Assembly: GCA_030149405.1 (NCBI GenBank)
Contig: JASBRM010000073.1
Coordinates: 1-13,253 of the forward strand
Length of the DNA: 13,253 bases
Source: Neptuniibacter sp.
GTDB taxonomy: Bacteria; Pseudomonadota; Gammaproteobacteria; Pseudomonadales; Balneatricaceae
Direction of reading: 5' to 3'
Under the pieces are notes generated by a model. That model did no database searches. It saw only the letters and a program-made list of their open reading frames with translations, and had not been told where the DNA came from. This document shows positions 6,982 through 13,253 of the stretch, one piece after another. Position numbers and translations under genes: made by a program. The first letter of the stretch is position 1. Every line of letters begins with the position of its first letter.

Positions 6982-8086
6982 GCTGGGTTTGATTATCAAT
7001 CCGCTTGCGGGAGTTGGTGGTAGTGTTGCATTGAAAGGCAGCGACGGCACCGAGACAGCTCATAAGGCGTTGGAACTGGGTGCTGAGCCTAAAGCGGGTA
7101 TAAGAACATTACAGGCTTTGGAGGTTCTTAAAGGCCTTGAGCTTGAGATAGTCACCTATCCAGCCGAGATGGGGGCAGATATCGCGGAAAAGTCCGGGAT
7201 TCCTTATCAGGTTGTAGGGAATATTCATTCTGGACACACGACCTCAGCAGACACATTAAAAGCAGCTAAACATCTGGAAGAACTAAGCGTAGATTTAATC
7301 CTGTTCGCAGGTGGCGATGGCACCGCCAGGAACATCTGTGAAGTCGTTGCAGATCATCTTCCTGTATTGGGTGTTCCTGCAGGCGTGAAGATACATTCCG
7401 GCGTTTATGCTGTAACGCCTAAAGCGGCAGGTGAAATTGTTGCCATGCTGATCAAAGGTGAGTTAGTTACTCTGGGTGATCAGGAAGTCAGAGATATCGA
7501 TGAAGCAGCCTTTCGAAAGGGCACCGTAAGAGCAAAATATTACGGCGAACTTCTGGTGCCTCAGGAACATCGTTTCCTGCAACACGTCAAAAATGGTGGC
7601 AAAGAATCTGAAGAGCTGGTTCTTGATGATATTGCTGCCGATATCATCGAAAAAATGGACCCTGACATTTTGTACGTAATTGGTTCAGGTTCAACTGTTG
7701 CAGCGGTTATGGAGCAGCTAGGTCTGCAAAATACTCTTTTGGGGGTGGATCTGATTAAAGATCAGGAACTGATCGCTTCGGATTGTACTGCGCAACAATT
7801 ACTTGATTTGACCGCCGGTCAGCCTACCGAACTGGTGATTACATTGATTGGTGGGCAAGGCCATATTATCGGCCGGGGCAATCAACAACTCAGCCCGGAA
7901 TTGTTAAAACGCCTGGGTAAAGAAAATATCAACGTTATAGCCACAAAAACCAAACTTCGGGAACTTGAAGGGCGGCCTTTGATCGTTGATAGCGGAGATC
8001 CGGATCTTAACCATGAATTGGCGGGTGTGATTAAAGTCACCACGGGTTATCACGATTCAGTTCTTTATCGGGTGGCGGATTATTAA
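6974..8086 (+). CDS. ATP-NAD kinase family protein (COG3199 type)
   Basis: This protein of about 370 residues belongs to the NAD kinase/diacylglycerol kinase superfamily. It starts with LGLIINPLAGVGG and has the kinase signature GGDGT at about 113-117, GVPAGVKIHSGVYAV at about 133-147, and a late glycine-rich IGGQGHIIGRGNQQLS near 292-307. The COG3199 group is annotated as predicted ATP-NAD or polyphosphate kinase; substrate and product are mostly not established. It is distinct from the shorter housekeeping NadK. I choose GTG 6974 because GGAG lies 7 bases upstream and the conserved strand begins four residues later; a TTG at 6947 would add nine unconserved residues. The GTG start overlaps the PilZ stop by 8 bases, which suggests translational coupling. 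Confidence 0.88.
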   Translation: MFKLGLIINPLAGVGGSVALKGSDGTETAHKALELGAEPKAGIRTLQALEVLKGLELEIVTYPAEMGADIAEKSGIPYQVVGNIHSGHTTSADTLKAAKHLEELSVDLILFAGGDGTARNICEVVADHLPVLGVPAGVKIHSGVYAVTPKAAGEIVAMLIKGELVTLGDQEVRDIDEAAFRKGTVRAKYYGELLVPQEHRFLQHVKNGGKESEELVLDDIAADIIEKMDPDILYVIGSGSTVAAVMEQLGLQNTLLGVDLIKDQELIASDCTAQQLLDLTAGQPTELVITLIGGQGHIIGRGNQQLSPELLKRLGKENINVIATKTKLRELEGRPLIVDSGDPDLNHELAGVIKVTTGYHDSVLYRVADY

Positions 8087-8146
8087 TTGCTAAGTTAGAA
8101 ACTCTACACTAGTCTGAAGAGGTGGTCTGTGACAGCGGAGGAAACC

Positions 8147-8398
8147 ATGTACAGACATCTTCTGGCTTTTCTTATTACCCTGGTATCCCCGGTATGGATG
8201 CAAGACCGTACCCCTGATGAAAATCATTTTTATCGGCGTTTTTTTACCAAGAAACATCGTGCAAAACGCAGTAAAGCTAAGCTGCTTTGGATAGGGGTGC
8301 TGTTGCTTATTCTGATGTTTCCTTATCCACCACTCATTGTCTCGATGCTGCTGTTTACGACCTTCTTAACGTTCAGCATGATGGATGAATCCGGCTGA
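8147..8398 (+). CDS. Small membrane protein of unknown function
   Basis: This is an 83-residue protein with a hydrophobic N-terminal segment (LLAFLITLVSPVW), a polar, very basic middle (FYRRFFTKKHRAKRSKAK) and a long C-terminal hydrophobic stretch (about residues 44-78) with PYPP in its centre, which could form one or two helices. Under the positive-inside rule the basic loop should face the cytoplasm. I do not recognise the family. ATG 8147 has an excellent GGAGG 5 bases upstream; GTG 8129 is a weaker alternative adding six residues. It sits 60 bases after the kinase-like gene with no terminator between, so it may be the last gene of that transcript. Confidence 0.75.
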   Translation: MYRHLLAFLITLVSPVWMQDRTPDENHFYRRFFTKKHRAKRSKAKLLWIGVLLLILMFPYPPLIVSMLLFTTFLTFSMMDESG

Positions 8399-8407
8399 AA
8401 CCAATTC

Positions 8408-8436
8408 GTAACAATTACTCAACGGTTTTGTAATAT
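8408..8436 (+). promoter_or_regulatory. Likely promoter of the repeat lipoprotein gene
   Basis: GTAACA (8408-8413) and TAATAT (8431-8436) are separated by 17 bases and each matches the sigma-70 consensus at four of six positions. Transcription would start near 8443, only about five bases before the stem-loop at 8448. The fit of start point and hairpin supports the call. Confidence 0.4.
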
Positions 8437-8447
8437 TTACTCAGTAG

Positions 8448-8476
8448 AGTCCGCAGTTGATTTTTTAACTCGGACT
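8448..8476 (+). promoter_or_regulatory. Predicted 5'-terminal stem-loop of the lipoprotein mRNA
   Basis: AGTCCG-C-AGTT (8448-8458) pairs with AACT-CGGACT (8467-8476), a 10-bp stem with one bulged C and an 8-base T-rich loop. No T-run follows, so it is not a terminator. It ends 4 bases before the GAGG ribosome site. Stem-loops at the very 5' end stabilise abundant outer-membrane mRNAs such as ompA; a similar role is inferred here. Confidence 0.5.
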
Positions 8477-8493
8477 TATTGAGGTTTCCCCCA

Positions 8494-9060
8494 ATGAAAA
8501 AGCTGATCGCAGGCGCTCTGGTTGCAGGTGCAGTAGTTGCTATGACTGGTTGTCACACACAGCCAGCTAAAGAAGAAGTTAAAGCTGAAGCAAAAATGGA
8601 TCTGAACAATAACGACCTGTACGAAGTATCACACGAAGGTCGTCATTACGTGTTTGATGATTTTGCTACTTATCAGTCTTTCCTGGAAGTTGGTGAAACT
8701 TCTTACCGTAAAGTTTTCATCGCAGGTGGTCCAAAAGGTGAAACTCTGGTATTCGGTCTGACTGGCAAAGATAAGAAGAAAACTTCTGGCATCGCTGGCA
8801 TCGACATGTATAACGGCAAGCTGGCAGGCGCTGAAGAGTTTTACGGCGAAATGCGTGGCGAAGATGGCCGTCTTTACGTATTCAGCACTCTGGAAGACAT
8901 GGAAGACGTTCGTACTGTAGGTGAAGCTCCTTACCGTTTCACTAAGATCGCTGCAGGCCCACAGGGTCAGACTGTTGTTTTCGTTCTGAACAAGAGCAAC
9001 AAGAAAAAGCAGCCAGTAGCTCTGGAAGCTAAGTTCAAAGCAATGAACAACATGAAGTAA
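8494..9060 (+). CDS. Lipoprotein with two tandem copies of a ~55-residue unit
   Basis: The 188-residue precursor starts with MKKLIAGALVAGAVVAMTGC, a type II signal peptide with the lipobox MTGC. Cys20 would be lipidated and His follows it, so LolCDE should export it to the outer membrane. The mature protein has a short charged linker, then two homologous units at about 41-96 and 115-172. Each has a Y...G-R-x-YVF start, a central VGEx-x-YR segment, an IAxGPxGxTxVF strand, and a KKK end. I do not recognise the family. Codon use is strikingly biased to CTG, CGT, GGT, GAA and ACT, unlike its neighbours, which suggests high expression. ATG 8494 has GAGG 9 bases upstream; an upstream TTG (8479) would put five residues before the signal peptide and is rejected. 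It appears to have its own promoter and terminator. Confidence 0.85.
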   Translation: MKKLIAGALVAGAVVAMTGCHTQPAKEEVKAEAKMDLNNNDLYEVSHEGRHYVFDDFATYQSFLEVGETSYRKVFIAGGPKGETLVFGLTGKDKKKTSGIAGIDMYNGKLAGAEEFYGEMRGEDGRLYVFSTLEDMEDVRTVGEAPYRFTKIAAGPQGQTVVFVLNKSNKKKQPVALEAKFKAMNNMK

Positions 9061-9074
9061 TTTTTACATCGACT

Positions 9075-9112
9075 AAAAAGCCCGCAACTCAGAAAGAGCA
9101 TGCGGGCTTTTT
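9075..9112. terminator. Intrinsic terminator between the lipoprotein gene and yeeN
   Basis: A 12-bp perfect stem (9075-9086 with 9101-9112) with a 14-base loop is flanked by A and T runs. It begins 14 bases after the lipoprotein stop codon. The mirrored A-run makes it usable from the reverse strand as well, where yeeN ends 49 bases away. Confidence 0.9.
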
Positions 9113-9160
9113 TGTGTCTAAATCCAACACTGTAATGAAACAGAACGATTAAGAGCCCTG

Positions 9161-9877
9161 TTAGATCTCAGCGTTGTGATAGATATTCTGAACATCATCC
9201 AGATCATTCAGCATATCGATAAATTTCTCAAACATTGCCACATCATCACCGGAAACAGGTGAAGTGTTGTGCGGTACGAACTGGATCTCATCCACATCCA
9301 GGTCCAGACCTTCGATGTTGTCCTGCAATGCTTTCTTCGCTTTGAAGTAATCAGTGTGTGGAGCGAAAACGCTGATTTTGCCGTCTTCTGCTTCGATGTC
9401 TGTTACATCAACATCTTCCATCATCAGTGCTTCCAGAACGGCATCTTCATCATCACCGCTGAACACAAAGATCGCACTGTGATCGAACATGTGGCTTACG
9501 CTGCCTTGAGAACCAATTTTACATTTGGTTTTGTTAAAGCAGTTACGCACATCACCAAAAGTACGGTTAGGGTTGTCAGTCAGACATTCAACAATCACCA
9601 TGCAACCGCCAGGGCCAAAACCTTCGTAGCGTGCTTCGGAGAAGTCTTCACCGCCGCCACCTTTTGCCTTATCCAGTGCTTTATCGATTACATGCGCTGG
9701 CACCTGAGACTTTTTCGCACGTTCAATCAAGTTAGCAAGGGCCAGATTGCCCTCTACTTCGATGCCGCCAGATTTAGCACAAACATAGATTTCACGGCTG
9801 AATTTACTGTAAACCTTAGCCTTGGCATCCGATGTTTTTGCCATCGACTCTTTACGGTTTTGATAGGCTCGACCCAT
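9161..9877 (-). CDS. yeeN: YebC/TACO1-family protein, YeeN type
   Basis: This 238-residue protein has the same length as E. coli YeeN and runs parallel to it throughout: MGR start, [64 protein letters not shown], a [11 protein letters not shown] segment and the C-terminal [17 protein letters not shown]. The family was long annotated as a DNA-binding regulator. Work on YebC and mitochondrial TACO1 now links members to translation of proline-rich or otherwise slow stretches on the ribosome. I judge this one to be the YeeN branch rather than YebC because of the MGRxxxN-RK-type N-terminus. ATG 9877 has GGAAG 6 bases upstream. It has its own promoter and shares the terminator with the lipoprotein gene. 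Confidence 0.93.
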   Translation of the reverse strand: MGRAYQNRKESMAKTSDAKAKVYSKFSREIYVCAKSGGIEVEGNLALANLIERAKKSQVPAHVIDKALDKAKGGGGEDFSEARYEGFGPGGCMVIVECLTDNPNRTFGDVRNCFNKTKCKIGSQGSVSHMFDHSAIFVFSGDDEDAVLEALMMEDVDVTDIEAEDGKISVFAPHTDYFKAKKALQDNIEGLDLDVDEIQFVPHNTSPVSGDDVAMFEKFIDMLNDLDDVQNIYHNAEI

Positions 9878-9910
9878 TGTGATCTTCCGTAGACTGCTTA
9901 AAAGGGGAAA

Positions 9911-9939
9911 ATTCTACCGCGTAGCGGCGAGAGTTTAAA
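9911..9939 (-). promoter_or_regulatory. Promoter of yeeN
   Basis: On the reverse strand TTTAAA (9934-9939) and TAGAAT (9911-9916) are separated by exactly 17 bases. They match the sigma-70 consensus at four and five of six positions. Transcription would start near 9904, giving a leader of about 27 bases. The -35 lies in a palindrome, GTTTAAAC (9933-9940). Confidence 0.6.
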
Positions 9940-9961
9940 CCGTGAGTGTCGAATTGTAGTT

Positions 9962-11659
9962 TCAAGTTGTTAACTTTCGCTGATTTCGCTTGTGGCAGGC
10001 TAAAAGCATGGCCCAAAACTCAGAGAAATCATTAACGACAACATCAGGTTTATATGGATATCGCTCAGTACCTGGGAATATCTTATTTAACCAGGGTTGG
10101 TCCCATTGAGCACCATTGAAGAAGACGCTGGTGATCCCGGCAGACTTGGCGGCTATGACATCGGTCGTGCTGTCACCCACATACCAGATATCCAATCCAA
10201 GCTGACTTTGCAGGTTATCAGCGGCTTTTAAAATCTGATCAATATGTGGTTTACGCTGGACCGTATCGTCACCACAAATTTCGGTATCAAAAAGATGTGC
10301 CCAACCGCCATCAACAGTATTTAACTCATGCATAAAGAATTCACGGTCGCGATTGGTGATCACACCCACAACCAAACCTAGTTTACGTAATCCCGCGAGC
10401 ATATCTGCCACTTTAGGTTCAAAAGGTAGGGCCGTGCCAAAATATTTACGGTAGTGATCAGTGAAGGCTTTGTGGGCGAGTTTTTTAGCTACCTCATTAT
10501 CAGCAAAGAGGATCTCGAAAATGTCGGTTCTTGATATTTTACGGTCGAGTTTTATTTTGGGGTGCAGGCTTAAGTTCTCTCTAACGTAGTCTACCAGTCG
10601 CTGATCATCCGGTGATTTACAGGATGCGGAATCAACCAGATGTTCAAGTAACCCCATCTCACGGAGTTCTTTCAACATATCATCAACCGCGTGATACATG
10701 GCATCCAGGGTATCCACCAGAGTGGCGTGCCAGTCGAACAAAATGATTGAAGGGTAAGTTAATGAAGCGATGGCAGGATGCCAATCGGGTTCTTCTCGTT
10801 CGGGCAGAGGTTTGCGTGGGGGTAAGCGGACAGGGCGCTTCTCGATTATTGCCGGGTCAAAATTGCATCCGTGGCTGCTTAGGACCACATCAAGTAACTC
10901 ATCAAAGTCATCCACCACGATTTCAGGATCATAATGATGTTTTGCCTCTTTGGAAAAATGCTGTTCAAACCAGTGGGGCGACCATAAAGCGCCGTTGTAA
11001 AAGACCCGGGTTACACCGGCTTTGGTCGCCGTCATCATATCGGTGACGCTGTCACCTACATACCAAAGGTGCTGATCGGTCAATTCATCAACCGCTTTAC
11101 TGGCCTGAACCATAGAATCAGGGGCGGGTTTATAGCGTAGCATCTCATCACCACATAACGTGACATCAAACAGGTCCTGCCAGCGTCCCCCCTCGACTGA
11201 TGCCAGTTCGGGTCCCAGAAATTCGCGGCTACGGTTCGTCACCACACCAATCTTGATACCCAGTTGTTTAATGTAGGTAAGGTATTCGAACATACCCGCC
11301 TGGAACGGTTTTACGCTGCCGTAGTGATTACGGTAACACTCGTTATAGGCTTTATGAGCTATGGCGTTGGCTTCATCATTGTCACCAAACAACACTTCAA
11401 ACACATCAGTGCGTGAGATACGTTGTTCAGCGAGTACTCTGGGGTGGAGATGGCGATAAATTCGGATGTAACGAATCAACTTCTCGTCGTCTTCCGTTTT
11501 AGCCTCTTCTTCAGGAAGGATATGACGAACCAGATCCAGTTCATCAAGCTGAGCCAGCATCTCTTCTATTGCGGCATACATGGCGCCGTGGGTGTCGACG
11601 AGTGTGCCGTGCCAATCAAACAGCATCACCTTGGGGCAGGGGAGTACTAAACCATCCAT
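9962..11659 (-). CDS. Tandem double-HAD hydrolase with DWH nucleophile motifs
   Basis: This 565-residue protein consists of two homologous HAD phosphatase domains joined by a proline-rich linker (about residues 270-300). In each half the motifs are in order. Motif I is LFDWHGTLVDT (Asp15) and LFDWHATLVDT (Asp309). Motif II is VVTNRS (Thr141) and VITNRD (Thr435). The motif III lysine is in YKP (Lys177) and RKP (Lys470). Motif IV is GDSVTD (Asp203, Asp207) and GDSTTD (Asp496, Asp500). The large helical cap insertion resembles phosphoglycolate-phosphatase types. The usual second Asp of motif I, the acid/base, is His in both halves (His17, His311). The substrate is unknown. ATG 11659 is preferred because GGAG lies 7 bases upstream; ATG 11674 adds five residues and has no ribosome site. 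Confidence 0.87.
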   Translation of the reverse strand: MDGLVLPCPKVMLFDWHGTLVDTHGAMYAAIEEMLAQLDELDLVRHILPEEEAKTEDDEKLIRYIRIYRHLHPRVLAEQRISRTDVFEVLFGDNDEANAIAHKAYNECYRNHYGSVKPFQAGMFEYLTYIKQLGIKIGVVTNRSREFLGPELASVEGGRWQDLFDVTLCGDEMLRYKPAPDSMVQASKAVDELTDQHLWYVGDSVTDMMTATKAGVTRVFYNGALWSPHWFEQHFSKEAKHHYDPEIVVDDFDELLDVVLSSHGCNFDPAIIEKRPVRLPPRKPLPEREEPDWHPAIASLTYPSIILFDWHATLVDTLDAMYHAVDDMLKELREMGLLEHLVDSASCKSPDDQRLVDYVRENLSLHPKIKLDRKISRTDIFEILFADNEVAKKLAHKAFTDHYRKYFGTALPFEPKVADMLAGLRKLGLVVGVITNRDREFFMHELNTVDGGWAHLFDTEICGDDTVQRKPHIDQILKAADNLQSQLGLDIWYVGDSTTDVIAAKSAGITSVFFNGAQWDQPWLNKIFPGTERYPYKPDVVVNDFSEFWAMLLACHKRNQRKLTT

Positions 11660-11700
11660 AACAGATCTCCGCATCCAGCAAACCGTGGGCTATAGAGATC

Positions 11701-11706
11701 AGTATA
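11701..11706 (-). promoter_or_regulatory. Possible -10 box for the double-HAD gene
   Basis: The reverse strand reads TATACT here, 41 bases before the chosen ATG and just downstream of the talB terminator, where a new promoter is needed. The -35 region 17 bases upstream (TTATTT) is poor and lies in the terminator T-run, so the call is weak. Confidence 0.35.
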
Positions 11707-11732
11707 GTCAGGATAATACTTAGAAATAAAAA

Positions 11733-11756
11733 AAGCCCTGCTGAGCAGCAGGGCTT
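11733..11756 (-). terminator. Intrinsic terminator of the dusA-talB unit
   Basis: On the reverse strand a perfect 11-bp stem (AAGCCCTGCTG with CAGCAGGGCTT) closes on a 2-base centre and is followed by seven T residues. It lies 17 bases after the talB stop codon and separates talB from the double-HAD gene. Confidence 0.93.
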
Positions 11757-11773
11757 AGTTGGAATGATGAGGT

Positions 11774-12721
11774 TTAAACCCCGGAGAGCAGTTTCTCCAG
11801 TTTTACCTGATCGGCAGCAAAGCTACGGATACCTTGAGCCAGCTTCTCAGTTGCCATTTCATCTTCATTCATCATCCAGCGGAACTCAGATTCAGTCAGA
11901 GACAAGCGGCCCTGTTCAGAAGCAGCTGAGGTTGCTGACAGTTTGGTCGGTAGCTCTTCAGCGCAATCTTCTAGTTCCTGCATCAGTGCTGGTGCGATGG
12001 TCAGGCGGTCACAACCTGCCAGTTCCTGAATCTCACTGATATTACGGAAGCTGGCACCCATAACGATGGTGTTGTAATCGTTAGCTTTGTAGTAGTTGTA
12101 GATGCTGGAAACAGACTGAACGCCTGGGTCATTGGCGCCAGAGAAATCACCTTCCTGATTGGCCTTATACCAATCCAGAATTCGGCCAACGAATGGCGAG
12201 ATCAGGTAAACACCTGCATCTGCACAGGCAGCGGCTTGAGCAAAGCTGAACAGCAACGTCAGGTTACAGTTGATCCCTTCTTGTTCCAACTGGCGTGCAG
12301 CCTGGATACCTTCCCATGTGGAAGCAATTTTAATCAGAATGCGGTCTTTACCGATTCCAGCTTCCTCATACAGACCAATCAGCTTACGTGCGCGTTCCAG
12401 TGTGGCTGCGGTATCAAAGGAGAGACGAGCATCTACCTCTGTAGAAATACGGCCCGGAACAATCTTCAGAATCTCTTTACCAATTTCAACGGCCAGTTTG
12501 TCCGTCATGTTATCGAGCACTTCCTGCTCTGAACCACCCTGTGATTTAGCCCACTCTTTTGCTGTAACCAATAGCGATGCGTACTGTGGCAGTTGAGCTG
12601 CTTTAAGTAACAGGGACGGGTTGGTTGTTGCGTCTACCGGTTTAAAGCGGGCAATTGCTTCAATGTCGCCGGTATCTGCTACAACTGTTGTGATCTCTTT
12701 AAGTTTTTCTAACTGACTCAT
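11774..12721 (-). CDS. talB: Transaldolase
   Basis: This protein transfers a dihydroxyacetone unit from sedoheptulose-7-phosphate to glyceraldehyde-3-phosphate in the non-oxidative pentose phosphate pathway. At 315 residues it is close to E. coli TalB (317) and matches it end to end. The Schiff-base lysine is Lys131 in RILIKIAST, with Asp16 in VVADTGD and Glu95 in ISTEVDARL as the other catalytic residues. Other marks are [40 protein letters not shown] and the [12 protein letters not shown] stretch. ATG 12721 is chosen because GGAAG lies 5 bases upstream and the N-terminus aligns with TalB. An upstream ATG at 12733 overlaps the dusA stop codon and adds MEVK. The 11-base spacing from dusA indicates one transcript. 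Confidence 0.96.
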   Translation of the reverse strand: MSQLEKLKEITTVVADTGDIEAIARFKPVDATTNPSLLLKAAQLPQYASLLVTAKEWAKSQGGSEQEVLDNMTDKLAVEIGKEILKIVPGRISTEVDARLSFDTAATLERARKLIGLYEEAGIGKDRILIKIASTWEGIQAARQLEQEGINCNLTLLFSFAQAAACADAGVYLISPFVGRILDWYKANQEGDFSGANDPGVQSVSSIYNYYKANDYNTIVMGASFRNISEIQELAGCDRLTIAPALMQELEDCAEELPTKLSATSAASEQGRLSLTESEFRWMMNEDEMATEKLAQGIRSFAADQVKLEKLLSGV

Positions 12722-12732
12722 CTTTACTTCCA

Positions 12733-13253
12733 TTAATCCGATACGCGCTCTAGTGCCTCATAGAGTACATCAATTGAGGCGCCAGGTTTATGGGCATTTT
12801 CACTAATTAGTCTGCGGAACTGTTTGCCACCCCTTTGTGCATGGAACAAACCCAGCATATGCCTAAGGATATGGTTCAGTGGGGTGCCTTGCTGCAACTG
12901 CTGTTCAATGTAGGGAACCATCGCCAGTGCTGCGCCTTTGCGGCTGATTTTGGGCGTGTCCGCATCATAAAACTCCTGGTCTACATCGGCCAGCAGGTAG
13001 GGGTTGTGGTACGCCTCTCTGCCCAGCATTACACCATCAACATGTTGCAGATGTGTGTGACACTCAGCAATGGTTTTGATACCACCATTGATATGAACTT
13101 CCAGTTCCGGGAACTGTTGTTTGATCTGGTAAACCCACTCATATTTAAGAGGCGGGATATCGCGGTTTTCTTTAGGGCTCAGGCCCTGAAGAATCGCCTT
13201 GCGGGCATGAATGATAAACACCTGGCAACCCGATTCCGCAACAGTTTCGACAA
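12733..13253 (-). CDS. dusA: tRNA-dihydrouridine(20/20a) synthase, C-terminal part
   Basis: DusA is an FMN enzyme that reduces uridine 20/20a in the D-loop of tRNA with NADPH. The window holds about the last 173 residues; the frame stays open to the right edge, so the catalytic-cysteine half is outside. Visible marks are [19 protein letters not shown] with the RNA- and flavin-contacting His/Arg/Lys, the phosphate-binding HINGGIKT and [12 protein letters not shown] loops, and the C-terminal helical domain with [18 protein letters not shown]. These match the DusA subgroup closely (SPKENRxIPPL is DusA-specific), not DusB or DusC. The stop TAA overlaps an ATG (TAATG) and talB starts 11 bases later, so the two are probably cotranscribed. 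Confidence 0.94.
   Translation of the reverse strand, partial: VETVAESGCQVFIIHARKAILQGLSPKENRDIPPLKYEWVYQIKQQFPELEVHINGGIKTIAECHTHLQHVDGVMLGREAYHNPYLLADVDQEFYDADTPKISRKGAALAMVPYIEQQLQQGTPLNHILRHMLGLFHAQRGGKQFRRLISENAHKPGASIDVLYEALERVSD

Noticed and set aside
8448..8476. Stem-loop as an intrinsic terminator of the small membrane protein gene
   Set aside because: The T-run is in the loop and none follows the stem, so it lacks the release signal.
9269..9892. A 207-codon open frame on the forward strand opposite yeeN
   Set aside because: It is fully antisense to a well-matched YeeN gene, has low-complexity Phe/Cys-rich composition and no recognisable domain, so it is a shadow of codon use in the real gene.
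1..13253. Mobile elements, CRISPR arrays, tRNA or rRNA genes
   Set aside because: No transposase, integrase, regularly spaced repeats or RNA gene signature was seen, and gene content and composition look chromosomal throughout.

Overview
This window looks like a stretch of ordinary chromosome from a marine, motile gammaproteobacterium, probably of the Oceanospirillales (Neptunomonas/Amphritea/Marinobacterium type). That placement is inferred from protein character: enterobacteria-like PdxB, TalB, DusA and YeeN, an NIT-ANTAR nitrate regulator, a PilZ protein and a COG3199 kinase, with moderate GC. No taxonomic search could be run. I see no phage, insertion sequence, integron, CRISPR array or RNA gene. 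Gene density is high and no gene-free stretch exceeds 300 bases.

Left part (1-2850): the first codons of a divergent gene (possibly a ChrR-like cupin) run off the left edge. A forward NIT-ANTAR antitermination regulator follows. It converges, across one shared bidirectional terminator, on a reverse-strand tryptophan synthase beta chain that has no trpA beside it. Upstream of trpB are a short leader with a GC hairpin and an unusual terminator with a duplicated arm.

Middle (2857-5095): a reverse-strand chemoreceptor carries its apparent sensor domain at the C-terminus, behind the signalling domain. Upstream of it lies a small WGR-domain gene, whose likely start overlaps the start of pdxB head to head.

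Forward block (5084-9060): pdxB (vitamin B6 synthesis), a YcgR-like PilZ c-di-GMP protein and an ATP-NAD-kinase-family protein follow closely. The last two overlap by 8 bases and are probably translationally coupled. Then come a small two-helix membrane protein and an apparently highly expressed lipoprotein built from two copies of a 55-residue unit. The lipoprotein mRNA is predicted to begin with a stem-loop and end at a strong terminator.

Right block (9161-13253), all reverse strand: dusA (cut by the window edge) and talB form a two-gene unit ending at a perfect 11-bp hairpin terminator. Next is a tandem-duplicated HAD hydrolase in which both halves carry DWH instead of the usual DxD nucleophile motif. 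Last is a yeeN-type TACO1-family translation factor with its own promoter.

Most of this is known housekeeping material. The parts most worth a second look are the double-HAD DWH protein, the chemoreceptor with a C-terminal sensor, the duplicated-repeat lipoprotein with its 5' stem-loop, and the PilZ/NAD-kinase-like coupling. Several start codons were reassigned from Shine-Dalgarno evidence (GTG at 6974, ATG at 8147, ATG at 8494, ATG at 11659, ATG at 12721, TTG at 5084).
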